From Aspidapion aeneum (Eukaryota; Arthropoda; Insecta; Coleoptera; Brentidae), in assembly GCA_963576565.1 (NCBI GenBank), contig OY755040.1:23440543-23504542 (forward strand): a stretch of 64,000 nucleotides of DNA, given 5' to 3'. Below are positions 23,053 to 35,300 of the stretch, one piece after another (positions within the stretch are counted from its first letter, which is position 1; each line of letters begins with the position of its first letter). The notes beneath the pieces are model-generated. The model did not search any database and was not told where the DNA came from. It worked only from the letters and a program-made list of their open reading frames with translations. The translations under genes were made by a program, and so were the position numbers.

Positions 23053-23615
23053 TATAAATATCAAAAAATGAAAAGTTTGCATTTTTAAATCAGTTTTTAA
23101 TTGTACAGTCGGGGAATATTCTTATTTGAAATTCGGAAAATTAATTTGAACCAAAACAAAAAAATTGTGAACTTTACATCTGTCTGTATACATACAAATT
23201 TAAAAATTTATATTTTTTGATTTCTTTAAATGATTAATTTTGACAGAGAAAAAATACACCGGCAATTTAAAAAGTCCCCGACTGTACAAACTTCTTAGAA
23301 ATTACCTGTAGATTTAGATGTAGGTACTGCCACATTTAGTTTTTGAGATATAATAATTTTCTTTAATATGAAATTTTATTTTTAAATTCTGCTTCAAATT
23401 TTCTTAAAATTTTTTTTAGCTATGTCTTAAGGGGGCTGCAGGTAAGTAAATATTTTTAATAAAAACATAATAAATTAAATAAAAGGGTCATTTCATAAAC
23501 AAACAACTGTATATCTCATAAAGTAAATGTGACAGGTGACACCAAATTAACACGTAAATTCTATGTAAAAAAACATAAAAAGGTTTTTTACTGCTAGATT
23601 AGAACTTATATTGAA
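23053..23615. other. No gene recognised
   Basis: AT-rich spacer between two copies of the GGGTAAATG element. Confidence 0.4.
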
Positions 23616-24985
23616 TAGGGTAAATGCGCCAGTAGTCGGCCCCCCAACCGGTACTCGGCCATCGTTGTCATTTTTATGAAATAATAAAGAAAATAATGTA
23701 ATTAGAAAATCAGTGCTAATCCTATGCACTTTCATTCCATTTTTCCTTTCATACCAAGAATTTTGATATAAACAGAAAACACTGTCATTTTAAAATGACA
23801 GTTTGAAATTGCCGCGCACGTTGTGTGGGAAATAGTATTTTTTAGTGAACTGTAAATTCTCCTTACTAAGTTTTAGATTGCATATTATTTTTTTTATTTT
23901 TTATTTGTCAAACACACTGTGTTTTTTTTTTATTACAATCTAGTCAGTAAGACTAATTAGCAATTTTGTTTTAACTTAATTTACTAGAAAAGTCAGATTT
24001 AAACTTAGGGTTCACTCAACAGTTCTCCCCGCTTTGTTTAGTCTGTAACTCACAATTGTGTTGTGTTTATAGCATTATTTTGTTTTATGTGTAATTCACT
24101 TAGTTTACTAGCTCAAACGGCTTCACTCTTTTTAGTCGTCGAACTAGCATAGTATTGTCTAGAAGCTGAATTGCTTCCACATTCACATGCCGATGGAGTC
24201 TATCTTCATGGCTTTTTGCGTACTTTTCTATAGTCTCTGCTACAGTTTCGATTTTTAGATCTCGATGAAGGTCACTATTTCGAACGTACCAAGGTGCATT
24301 CACAATGTTTCTTAATACTTTATTTTGAAACCTCGGTACAACTAGAATGTTACTCTCTTTAGCACAACCCCATAGTTGAATACCATATGTCCATACTGGT
24401 TTCAGTATTTGTCTATAAAGCAGTAACTTGTTATGAATTGTTAAATTGGACTTCCTTCCAATTAGCCAGTTCATTTTTCTATACCTTATCTCAAGTTCTT
24501 CTTTTTTTTTCTTAACATGTGCTTTCCAGCGCAATTTGGCATCAAGTGTCATACCTAGATATTTTGCCTGATTCGAATATGGTACTGGAATGTTGTTAAT
24601 TGTTATTTGTATGTGATTTATATTTTTGTTTGTAAAATCAACATGAATTGATTTGGTTTCATTTAATTTTATTCGCCACTTTGTGGTCCAACTGTGAATT
24701 TGGGTGATATTATTTGGGAGGTATTTTTGTAGTAATTTAATGCTAAAAATCGTAAAAAATAATCGCAACCTACTTTTTTTTGTCATGGCCGACTACTGGT
24801 AACGCATAGTTCTAAAAACCCACTGGGCCGGGCGGCCGACTGAATATTTTTTTCAAAAGCAGTAGTAGGCCCCCTTCAACTAAAATACTTTCAGAGCAGA
24901 CCGACTTCGGGATTTGTTTGACCAGTGTTCGATTATAGTGTTTCTTATGCTGAGTTTATACAGATAAAAATAAAAATAAATATTA
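23616..24985. mobile_element. Second copy of the GGGTAAATG element (copy B), inverted, split by a Jockey fragment and truncated
   Basis: It starts at 23618 with GGGTAAATGCGCCAGTAGTC after TA and follows the reverse complement of copy A through the GACAGTTTGAAATTGCCG and GGCCGGGCGGCCGACTG segments. Continuity breaks at about 23885 and resumes at about 24733 (TTTAATGCTAAAAATCG). The similarity to copy A ends near 24985, before the other terminus. Confidence 0.75.
23890..24733 (-). mobile_element. 5'-truncated Jockey-clade non-LTR retrotransposon fragment
   Basis: The minus strand keeps an uninterrupted frame for the last roughly 200 residues of a Jockey-type reverse transcriptase: WRIKLNETKS, KYLGMTLDAKLRWKAHV, KLLLYRQILKPVWTYGIQLW, FQNKVLRNIVNAPWYVRN, and a C-terminus with HVNVEAIQLLDN and KRVKPFEL, ending at 24100. 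The catalytic palm and ORF1 are absent, and an A-rich tail lies at about 23886-23905. This is the usual dead-on-arrival product of target-primed reverse transcription. The first 18 or so residues of the open frame (from 24786) belong to the host element copy B, not to Jockey. The intact frame suggests a fairly recent insertion. Confidence 0.88.
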
Positions 24986-25270
24986 AAGTGGGGTGAAGTG
25001 GTGTAGAAGTGAGACACCCAAAATCTCGTTGAAAAATGAGACACCAATAAGACGATTTAAGTAGTGAGTTATTAGTGAGTTCAAGTGCCGTTATTTTACA
25101 ATGAGTTGTCGAAATAAATTGACATCTTTTTTTTTTTGACATACTCGTTTTCTTTGTTGTTATGAACCCGTAACCGTATGTAACTGTATACAATGGGGTT
25201 TAAAACTAAAAATACTCTTTGGAGAAAAACAATGTGTTAAGAGAAACAAAAATTTAGGTTTTAAGAATTT
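24986..25270. other. No gene recognised
   Basis: AT-rich, without clear frames. Confidence 0.35.
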
Positions 25271-25274
25271 ACCC

Positions 25275-25570
25275 CTTTTTGGTACGCCTATGGCACGTGC
25301 AGCACTGCTTTTATAGGCGACTTATGTACATCGATAAAAAGAAAATTTTGTCTTTTCGAAAATCGGTCTCTTGGGGATTTTTTGAGATGTTGACAGTTTT
25401 CGAGTGATTAGCAAAAAGCTGTCAAAAAGCACGTTTGAGGAGGAGCCACCCCCCCTCTGCCAAGAATGGGGGGTGATTCCCCGTCGTAAAATGTTATATC
25501 CATATGTTGCTTCTCTCATTAAATACAGTATATCGCTCAAATCTCATATATAGGGCCTGAACTATAAAGA
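25275..25570 (+). repeat. Dispersed repeat, shared with 43815-44070
   Basis: Both places read GTACGCCTA-GG-ACGTGC-GCACTGCTT near the start, then a CCTGTGAAAAAG/GCTGTCAAAAAG segment and CGTAAAATGTT or CATAAAATGTT, and end with AAA-CAGTATATC-C. They are in the same orientation, with many substitutions. The second copy directly precedes the acceptor of the last exon of the dsRNA-binding gene. Confidence 0.65.
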
Positions 25571-27680
25571 TCTGTAAAAAGATAGAATATCAGTTTATAT
25601 ACATTTTTTTTAGAACAAATTTATGATAACTCGTATATAGATTAGATAAAAAAGAAGTAATACTTGTTTTGTGCTTCACACACACACTGTTTATATTTTA
25701 TATTAAATTTATAATTTGTGCGATAGAAAAAAATTATATTTTTTGAAAAGAATTTCAGGTTTGTAGTGTATTTAGCTTGTTACTATAAATCATTAAGGTA
25801 TGTAATAGTTATTTACCTAACAAGTGCGGAAAGTGGTACTTTACCGCACGCGACGGCAGTTAATCGAACGACGCGCAGCGGAGTTCGGTCAAGACGTCAA
25901 GGGTGGTAAAAGCACTTTACGCAAGAGTTAGGTACATTATTTTACCTATGAGCATATAAAACTTCAAAAAGGCATTTTAAAACTATAAAAATATCTATGT
26001 ATTATGTAGGTAAACACTAAAATTTAAGGTAAACTATATCATTTATGCATAATTTTACTTTACCGCACACTGTGTGTGTTACAGCATCGTCTTGTCTGAG
26101 AAAAATTACTCTCTCAAATCAAAACAAACGGAGGTTTGTTTTATTTTTTTTCCAAGACATTTCTTTTCTTAAGGAACGTTGCACCCGTTTACATAGGCCT
26201 TATGGGAAATTTTTGTCTGAGTGGAATTGGGTATAATTTTAGTATGTTATAGTAGGGTATGTAACTAAAAAAATGTAAGTAAAGTTAAGTATTTCTATGT
26301 ACAGTTTTGAGATTTAAACGGTCAAAGTTTGTTAAATGATCGGTTTCGTGTATGTTCTAATAATAATATCTCTTACATCTTGACCAAAAAATACTTAGTA
26401 AAGGCCCAAAGACAAAGTCGTTTATAATTTCATTCTTTAGGTAACTCATAGGTAATATACGGGAGGTAGTCAAAAAATCAACTTTTTTATATCAGCACTA
26501 CTACCGAATTTTAAAACTTGTAAGAAAAAAGTTAATTTTGTTTTTGGATTGCCCCTACTTTTATAGATATTAATTTTTTAATTGCAGATTTATTTTCCTA
26601 ATAATAAAATTGAGTTCAGATGTCTTACACCATTTTTCATACGACAAATATGAATTTACTAAATATTTTGTATTAAAACAAAACACAACAAATATTTTAA
26701 ATTCATAAAACGAATGCTATAGACTTTGGTGTGGTTAAAGGGTCTATTAAAAAAAATCTTTCTTTTTGCTCCTAAATAATATTTATCTTATTTCTGGAAA
26801 ACGGCTCGGTCAATTTTAATCCAACTTTACTTGCTTACTTTTGTAACTCAGTGTCATACTTGGAAAAAAAAATATTTTTTTCTATAGTTTTAAAGATATT
26901 AATTTTTATATTTTATACTATTCCTAGATTTACCGAACGGCAACATAAAAAAGGTATTTAACCTCCAATTTTTGCTGCACATACCAAAACTATAAAAACA
27001 GATATAAGCTAAAAATAGAAAAAAATATATATTTCTATAGACGTTCAAATCAAAACACAATTTCCGTTTCGGACAGACTTATTTGCAGCACATCACGTTA
27101 ATAACTAAGCGCGTAAACGCGTATTAATACTTGTCCAAGACAAATATTAGGAAGATGTATCGATTCAAGACAACAGGAGTTTTATTTTCTTACTTCAAGA
27201 CAAATGCCTTAGGTTGTTTTGGTTCAACGCGCGGCATATTTTTTGTTGTAGTTAGAGACAATTTATATTGGGTTGTTTTGCGTAAAAACAGAATTTTCAA
27301 GATTCTATTTTTCTTAAAGGTAGACAGAGTTTCGTAGCTTCTATAAAAACTAATTTCTGTTTTATTTTAAATAAAATTAAGCAAGAATTCGGAATGATTT
27401 ATATGAAGACAATTTGCTTTGTTACAAAATGGAGTATACTGAAACAAAACAATTAAAGAAGAAAAATAAAGTCTCATTTCAAGATTAAACGCTGCGTTAA
27501 ACTAAAAAGAAATATTTTAATTCAAAACAAATTGTTTTAAGGTAAAACAATTTATTCAAGAAAATAACGTGTTTTCATTGTAGACAAAATTTTTTACCGT
27601 GTAGTGATAGCAACATTAGCTTCACTCTTGGGCGGACCGGGTTCGATTCTTGTCTAGGTACTTGTAAACTGGGAAATTGA
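25571..27680. other. No gene recognised; one CpG-rich patch
   Basis: Positions 25805-25930 are unusually CpG-rich (CCGCACGCGACGGCAG, then AACGACGCGCAGCGGAG) with a GGTACTTTACCGCAC palindrome-like text; it may be a decayed promoter or the end of a mobile element. At 27601-27655 a GGTTCGATTC (tRNA B-box-like) motif follows TAGTGATAGCAAC, a possible tRNA-derived SINE remnant. Neither is secure. Confidence 0.3.
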
Positions 27681-27904
27681 TCCTAATAGGGTGTTTGACA
27701 AATTTTAGAAAAGAGTTTAGAATGATACATAGATCCCTAATTTGCTACGCAAAATTATTAAAATAGTATATTTTATCATTTCTCATTTCTAGCATGGCGT
27801 TGCAATGACGTCACAGCGCAGTAAACTCGCGGACAGATACACGGCATTCAAGTGTTTATTTGTTTTTGGTCTGTGTTTTTACTGTTTTTTATGTAAAAAA
27901 TTGT

Positions 27905-28054
27905 CCTAAGTGGTGTGTAGTGCCTCAGTGTTCGAATAGTAGCATAAAAACTACAGCAGTAAAAGAACGGAAAAAGTGGCTAGAACTCGGTCTAAGAGAC
28001 CCAAGGGCCTTATCTAATACATCTTCACTTTACATTTGTGAAGATCACTTTGAT
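27905..28054 (+). pseudogene. THAP-type zinc-finger exon
   Basis: The frame reads PKWCVVPQCSNSS, then KKWLELGLRDPRAL and LYICEDHFD. This is the C2CH pattern of the THAP domain: C-x4-C, a KW(L) block, then C-x2-H-F. The usual first residue M before P-K is replaced (TGT), and no in-frame ATG precedes it, so translation from this copy is doubtful. A GTGGGT donor follows HFD, where THAP first exons often end. A CRE-like TGACGTCA is at 27806-27813, about 100 bases upstream. No second exon was identified. Confidence 0.6.
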
Positions 28055-28183
28055 GTGGGTATAACTAAATTGTTTCTATTAATTTTTCTCACGTTGTCTA
28101 TAATATATATAACTATTTCGTAAATGACGATGAAATTTTTGAGGTTATGTTTATTACAAGGGGTCGGTTCGGTCAAATTTTTA

Positions 28184-28356
28184 TGCGGTGCTAGGCAGTT
28201 ATTAGGCAGGACTAGGGAGTACCTCTAAGTGCAGGATTAGGCAGTACACATGCAGGCTAAATGTAGGACTGAGCAGTGCATATGCAAGACTAGGCAGTGC
28301 ATAGGCAGGACTAGGCAGTACCTACGCAGGACTATGCAGTGTAACCTATGCAGTAC
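28184..28356 (+). repeat. Minisatellite, unit near GCAGGACTAGGCAGTRC
   Basis: Roughly six imperfect units of 25-30 bp containing AGGACTAGGCAGT, lying between the two facing exons of the TIR element. Confidence 0.75.
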
Positions 28357-28587
28357 TTCAAGTATTGCTGGTCGTTGTATACTTTTTGCCTACCTGTCCT
28401 GCAATTTTTGATTGTTTCTTAATGCTTAAAATAATAATGATTGGGTATTTAATTGAATCTATTGTGGCATATTAAACAAAAAAGCAAAACATATAATCTA
28501 ACCTCAAAATCTAAATGAGTAAAAGTAGGCGAAGAATATCGTAAAAAAACTTTCAGTTATATACAAAACAACTCATCGAATACTTAC

Positions 28588-28715
28588 ATCAACATTTTAA
28601 CGTTTCTAAATTCCGCAGTACAAAAATGACTGTTGTTGGCAAAGAAGCCTGCCACCATAAAGGAATTCAGCATTGGCAAGTTGGAGCTATCGGCTTTGGA
28701 GAATCCGTTTTCCAT
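28588..28715 (-). CDS. Short exon with splice donor facing the THAP exon (unknown protein)
   Basis: The minus strand opens with ATG at 28715 and reads MENGFSKADSSNLPML, then MVAGFFANNSHFCTAEFRNV, ending at a GTAAGT donor (28582-28587). The F-F-x5-F-x3-E-x-R-x-x-K pattern resembles a segment I associate with proteins that accompany THAP domains in insects and cnidarians; this is only an impression. A TGACGTCA motif lies upstream at 28854-28861. The downstream exon was not found, so it may be a relic. Confidence 0.35.
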
Positions 28716-29149
28716 TGAAAATGTTTTTTATAAACAAAACACAAAATAAAATCTAATTTAGAACGATAATTCGCACTTTAAACCAAAGCAAACATTACCA
28801 TCCATAAGAAAATAACATAGAAAATAGGTTCGTTCGAGGCGTTTACTGTTTTGTGACGTCACTCGCAGCTGATTGGTAGACCGCCTGTTTTGAATCACGT
28901 GGCTAACTGTTTTAATTTAATGAATTTATTTAATTAAAAGAACTATAAATTTGAGAAAAAATTAAACAAAAAAGTTTGTTTTAAGCATTCTTAAGACCTA
29001 AAGAGATATATCTAAAAATAAATATATATTTATTTTTTACTACTGTCAAACACCCTATTGGATGGAAAATTTCAGTATAAAAAAAATGATAACTAAAGAT
29101 TTTTCGTGGTTGATTTTGCATATAATTTTTTTTTAGAAGCGCAGTTAAA

Positions 29150-29389
29150 ATGTCGAAATCTCCCATTTCAATCCTGCTAGAAATGGCGCAATCCAAGCGA
29201 GTGGTGCTCGGTGACTTCACGTTGGTAGAAACTAGTGGACAGGATCACTGCAGGACCTTCAAATATGAAGTAATGGTGGACGGACAAATTTACCATGGTT
29301 CCGGAAGCACCAAACAGATCGCTAAAACGACGTGTGCGAAAAACGCTGTCGACGGCATAGTTTCATTCAAAAACCTATCCAAGCTACAG
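29150..29389 (+). CDS. Exon 1 of the dsRNA-binding gene (dsRBD1)
   Basis: 80 codons exactly, donor CAG/GTTTGT. The ATG is the first in-frame one after an acceptor-like TTTTTTTTTAG. It holds the whole of dsRBD1 (ISILLEMAQSKRVVLGDFTL, then VMVDGQIYHGSGS and KQIAKTTCAKNAVDGI). Confidence 0.85.
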
Positions 29390-32300
29390 GTTTGTTTTAG
29401 TGTTTAGTATTAGCATCGAACATATAACTTATATACCGGGTGGGCCAAAAAAACCGGACATTTTTTTTTTCATATAATATAAACTATTTCATGAATTTTA
29501 ATGGGACAAACTGCACTTTCATACTATTTATGAACATGTATAAAGAAGGACTTGAACTCGTTATTTATAAAACCATTTTGTTTTGCAGGTCGAAGCAATG
29601 TCCCTTCTTCCTTCCGCTCATGTTGCCAGAAAAACTCTGGGTCAAATCAACTACGTAGGTCAACTGAACGAGTTTCGACAAACCCATAAGTAAGTTCTAA
29701 CCGGCACCCAATAGTAGAGTAAATTTGTAAAGCAAAGCTAAATTCAAAAAAAAAATAAATAAAAAAACACCTAAATCTACTTGTAGCTACTAGTCGCAGT
29801 TGGGTACAAAATTGATAGGTATACCTATACTGCCGTCCTTAGTAAGACCCACCTATCTGCAAAAAATCAAAAATGAGTTAGGATCGAAAATGGCTTTAAA
29901 TAGGTTACTTTCATCTGTTTTTTAAGAAAAATATCAAAATTTTTGTTCGCAAGTATTTTATTTTGAAAAACAAAAAAATATATTACTATGTACTCTTAGC
30001 AAGCATTTAAACTTTAAACTCGCTTTTCTCGAAATAAGTGAAAACGTAGATAGGTGGGTCTTACTAAGGACGGCAGTATAATGTATGACATGCTTTAACT
30101 TTTAGATTTGATGCCCAAAGCGCCTTTACGAAATTATACAGTTTTGTATTTTCATGTACCCGACTGCGACTAGTAGTTACAAGTAGATTTAGCAGTTGGG
30201 TGGGTTTCTTATTTTTTTTATTTACAACTTTTAGGTTTAATTTTTATTCAGCCTTATAAAAACCACTATGCATTTACCATTCATTTAGCGTTACCCAAAC
30301 AGTACGTGTAGATTTTTTACGGACGCAAACAGTGTTACCTTGAGGGAGGAGGGAACTAGTAAAATGGTGTTGAAAAAAATCTTAAAGCGTCCCAACAAAC
30401 ATTTAAAGTTGTAACGACGAAACCCCAACTAGAAAGAATTCCTTAAAAGTAACCGCAACGTACTCCCGCTACGTCTCAGTATACCATACAGCGACGTTAT
30501 AATTCCCTAAGTGGGGAACCAATTTCTGGTTATTACTACTTGGCCAAGTGTTTAAAGTCACTGTAGTAACAACTACACTACTACGTCGTAGCCAGGTATC
30601 TACTACGTCATAGAGGCTGTTTTTTTTCCGTAATGGCATAAAAGTTGCGATGTAGTTGCAAATAATATAATCGTTTCTTTTTGGTAGAATTGTTACACAA
30701 TATGGTGGACACAACAGTAAACAGGCTCGCTTAGTTTTTTTGTTTGGTTATGGTTATAATATGTACTATGTTATCCAAAAGTGTGAGAATTTACGAGCAG
30801 AGGATCAAAATTCGAGTGCGACGCAAAGTTTTTTGTATAACATGTATTATATATATTGCAAAAAACCGGTGCGCCCGTAAAATTGAGCCGTTTTCTGGTA
30901 GTTGATGGAATTTTTGTGTTGTGATTTTGGAGGTTATGTTTTCATAATCGACAGTTAACTCCAACAAATGGTGCTTAAGAAGAGCATTTTTGGTAAGCTT
31001 CAACTAATTTGTTTATAAAATAGTATAGCTCTTTAATATGAGCTCATAAAACGACAACAAAAATATTAAATTTTCTTTCTTACATAAAAACATGGCGTCC
31101 CAAACTATATTCCCTGATAGTCGAAAGGGTTACTTGAAAGTGAGCCTAAGTTACGGCAACGTGTCACTTACGACTTTTATGTCGGCATTCCTTTTTAGTT
31201 CTAGATAACACACTCGAATTTCTACTCCTTCGTTGCAGAAACGTATTATTAACTAGCTTTCGCCACTAGAAAACGTCTACAGAGTGATAGGAACCACGCG
31301 ATAAGTATAACTACTACCCTCAAGTTATTGGGGTGTCGCCACTTGTCATTTGCCGTTTCTGTCAACAACAGCACCACTGCTTATAGGTTTTGTACCAGCG
31401 TGAATTTGTGGTAGGTTTTAAAACAAAAACAAGATAAATTAAAATCCATTAGAACAATAAATGAAGTGCCAATAAAAAGTGTTTTTTAAAAATGTATGTT
31501 GCAGTCGAGAGCATGATCCCTATTCTAGAATTTCTAGGAAGTGTTGGTCAAGGAACTAAAAGAACGTAGTCACCTCAATGAAATCAACTTATTGTTACTT
31601 TTTTTATTTACACATTGCTCTCACAATTCGTATGTAGTATTTTTTATTGTTTTTAGATATTTTGGCATTGTCAATATTCAGTAATTTTTATTATTATAAG
31701 CCCTATAAGTAAAAAAAACAATCTCTGAGAGTTGTTAGATCGCTTAGAAATCCGCATGTAACCACGATATATTTAACTTGTTTTTTTATTAGCCGCAAAC
31801 AGAGCAAAAGTTCCTAGATGAAGTCTAGCATATCCCAGAGGTTATTTTAGGGGCCGTGCATAAATTAGATATTAGGGACCTATTGCAATAAAGCCTGGCA
31901 CAAAACACAGCAGAAATTTAAGTTTATTCACTTCAAACCAAGCTTTAACAACAGCACAAATTTGAAGAAAACCCAAGCTCATCACATAAAATGAAGCACA
32001 GTGAGACACGACACGTCAGCACAAGAGGCATAGATAAACGAATTCGGTTTAGTCCGCACAAGAGGGTTACGATGGCGATAGGGTGGTGCCACAGCACAAA
32101 CCACGAACGACCGTAAAGACAGTACAAGAATAGAACAGCAACAAGTAGCGTAAAAGATTAAGGATAGAGATTAAGCATGGACCAGGGAATTCTTAAAATC
32201 CGTGTGCGGTACTCGATACTTTGGATCAATATTTTGCATTTTGATTGTTTTGCAAAATGGTCAAGCAATGAGCTCGAAAAAATGGACTGCTCAAGGTAGT

Positions 32301-35300
32301 TAAAAAAATATTTGCAAAACTATTCCTAATATTCTAATAATATAATGTGTGCGACCAAGATGCGACTTCAAAAAGTCTACGTTTTCAAAGTAGAAACAGG
32401 AAGGAGAGATTACTTTAAAAGATCGACATTAAAAAAAAGTCAAAGTAGTTGCGGCTTTAAAGTTGATCCAAAAAGTTATTTTGTCTATATTGTTACATCA
32501 GATGTTACTATGATGACACAAACTTTTGTGGTAAAAATTAAAGTTATAATGTAGTTGTCGGATACACTTGTTTGGGACTCCAATGAGGCTTAACTTTCTA
32601 GTAGTAATTAAGTAGGATATAAAAGTCAGGGCGACTACGAAATAACGACTAAAAAGAAAGTAAAACTTTAGCAACGTCCTATTGTGGTAAAGAAGACTAT
32701 CAGAATAGACTATCAAGAAACAATCCTAAGAAGTAGTTTAGAGGGTCGTTTTTACGAAACATCTACTATTTCCTGATACTAAATAGTAGTTAGAACTAAA
32801 AAGTAACAAATTTTGGTTGGGATCACCACATTTCTACTATAAGAAAGTAGCAAAGCCTTTAGAACATGTAGCCGCTACTATAAATGTTAGTTGGGGTGTG
32901 CATAAAGAATTTTTGAAATCGCTCTGTATTTGTGAAAGTTATAGTTACAACTATTACTAATAAGGAGGGTGGGGAGGAAGGGAGGGGAAGGGAAAAACTT
33001 GTAAAATGGTGTTGGAAAAAAGTCTTAAAGGTTGTGCAGAAAGAATATTTGAAATCGCCCCATATTTGATAAAATTATGAGAATATGGTTTTTAAAAGAG
33101 TCAGGGGAATGACAGGATGGGATATGGGTAAGAGCAGGGAGAACAACAAAGTAATTTCAGAAAATTAGAGGACATTTTCAATGGGTTATCAAAGGCATTT
33201 CATTAAAATCGCCTGAAATTTATGTATACTCGTTTCAAGAATTTCTATGTAGACTTGACATCATCTTGACACTTATTTAGCTGTCAACTGAAATTTGTTT
33301 TATGACAGTTTGGTAATTTTGTTTTTATGAAATAATCGTATGGCAAAACTGAACACAGGTCCTTACTTAGTTTTTTTTAATATTAAATTACATACTTAGC
33401 ATATGAAGGCGAATATTATTCTTTACTTTTTAAGCTCACACTAGGTACTATAGTTATAGTGTACGTGTGAGCTAATATAACTAAAAACTGAAATATATTT
33501 TATTCAACTCCACACTAAATTACCTTTTATTTGATACCACAAGCTATGTTTTGACTTAAACTCAAATTTTTGAAATCCACCCCACCCTTAAAAAACAGAA
33601 ACTAAAATGTATTTTGTTGAACTCCGGACTTAATTACCTTTCGTTTGATATCACACACGCCATATTTTTACTTAAACTCTAATTTTTGAAATATAACCCC
33701 CACCCTTTTTTTTAAATAAATTAAAATGTATTTTGTTTAACTCCAGACTCATTACCTTTCGTTTGATATCACACACGCCATATTTTCACATAAACTCTAA
33801 TTTTTGAAATCTATCCCCACCCGTTTATTTGGTTTGTGTTCGGTGGATTTTGTTCATTTTTAAATGGGACCATCTCGACCCAAGACCCAGCCTAGGTACC
33901 AAATTTCATTGAAATCGGCCAAGCGGTTTTTGAGTTATGCGCGTTGGTCGTTACAGACAGACAGACAGACAGACGGCGCAACAAAAAAGTTTCAAAATCT
34001 TCTGAAACGCAAAGATATATAAAAATTTTTGAAATCGGAGCGACTTTTTTTTTCTCGAAAAAATTAGGATCACCATAGCTCACACTACTATAGTATAGTA
34101 TATGTGTGAGCTAAAATTTACCAAACCATAAAGATACTGTTGTTTTTATATTTTGAACGCCGCCATCTTGGATAATAATAGACATAAACTCCATATCATA
34201 ATTTTTGAGATAACTTTTGGACAGTCATCAACTGTTTACCATAACAAATAGCATAGGCCAACGAAAAAAAATTGTAAAAAGTTGTCTCAAAATTAATGGT
34301 ATGAACCTTATGTCATTCATTATGAAATATTTAAAATCTGCGACCCTTAATTAGTATAAATCGATATATTACATGGCAATACTAGTGTCAAACAAGAATG
34401 TAAAAAAATTATTTTTTATCTGAACTTAAAATGTTAAATGTCAAATTGTTATCTGAACTTAAAATGTTAAATTGTAACTTTTTATAAATTTTTACTATTA
34501 ATAAAATCAAAATTTTTTTTTGTAAAAATTTAATTTGGTCTAAATGTTAAAGGTCTCTTTTATTTTTGACATATTAAGCACCATCTTTCTGTCGGCTGGG
34601 GAACTTATTTTTTTTAGGTAGGTTTTTCTGCTGCTTTAGTTTTAATATGGGGCATTAAAAACAAATGTCGCACAAAAAATAAAGAAAATATCGAAGAAAG
34701 ACGATTTTTTTAATTATAGCTGCCATTTTGTTTTGAAGTGACAGAAATATAATTTTTTTTCTTAAGTTTTACATCCGCCATCTTGAATTATGGTGCCGGA
34801 AAATCGGGGATCCTTGAGTGAAACTGTAGCTTTTGTTGTTAGCTTGTTAGCTACTACCATGCTAAATATAAAAATATACCCTTTTTGCAGCTTTTTCTTG
34901 AAATACCCTATAAATTTACTCTACTACAAGTTTCGACGTTCCAAGTAGCAATAATGGTGCAGGCGCAGGAGGTAGTTTAGGGAAAAATATGTGAACTTTA
35001 TTGTAGACAATAAAATTTCTTTTTTAACGATATACAAGTTAGTGATGTGCGTCCAATGACAAACTCTCCAGCGGCGTCCGTTTATTGAGGTAATGAAAAA
35101 AAAATAGTTTATTGTTTTACCCGATTTTCTTAAAAACCAAGCTCTCTATCAAAAATTACACCTTATAGTAGATTGTAGGCAATGAAATTTCCTTTTAAAT
35201 GATGTATAGGCAATATTAGTTAAAAATTAAATTTCTTTTTAACAAGTCAGAGCAACCAGACTAATAACAAACTCTCCAGCGGCGTTGAGAAAATGTTAAA

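Larger units (their letters stand above)
27685..29059. mobile_element. TIR-bounded element (AATAGGGTGTTTGACA) containing a THAP exon
   Basis: A perfect 16-base inverted repeat AATAGGGTGTTTGACA lies at 27685-27700 and 29044-29059. Inside are a THAP-type exon on the plus strand, a small exon with a splice donor on the minus strand, and a minisatellite between them. I could not find an identical target duplication. THAP DNA-binding domains are found in P-element-type transposases, so an old P-like element is one reading; a host THAP gene fragment captured between repeats is another. Confidence 0.6.

Noticed and set aside
27601..27660. A tRNA gene
   Set aside because: A GGTTCGATTC box is present, but no acceptor stem, anticodon arm or matching 5' half can be drawn; at most it is a SINE remnant.
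30469..30714. 81-residue minus-strand frame as a gene
   Set aside because: It lies in a patch with inverted dinucleotide bias, has no motif, and equally long frames exist in non-biological readings of the same patch.
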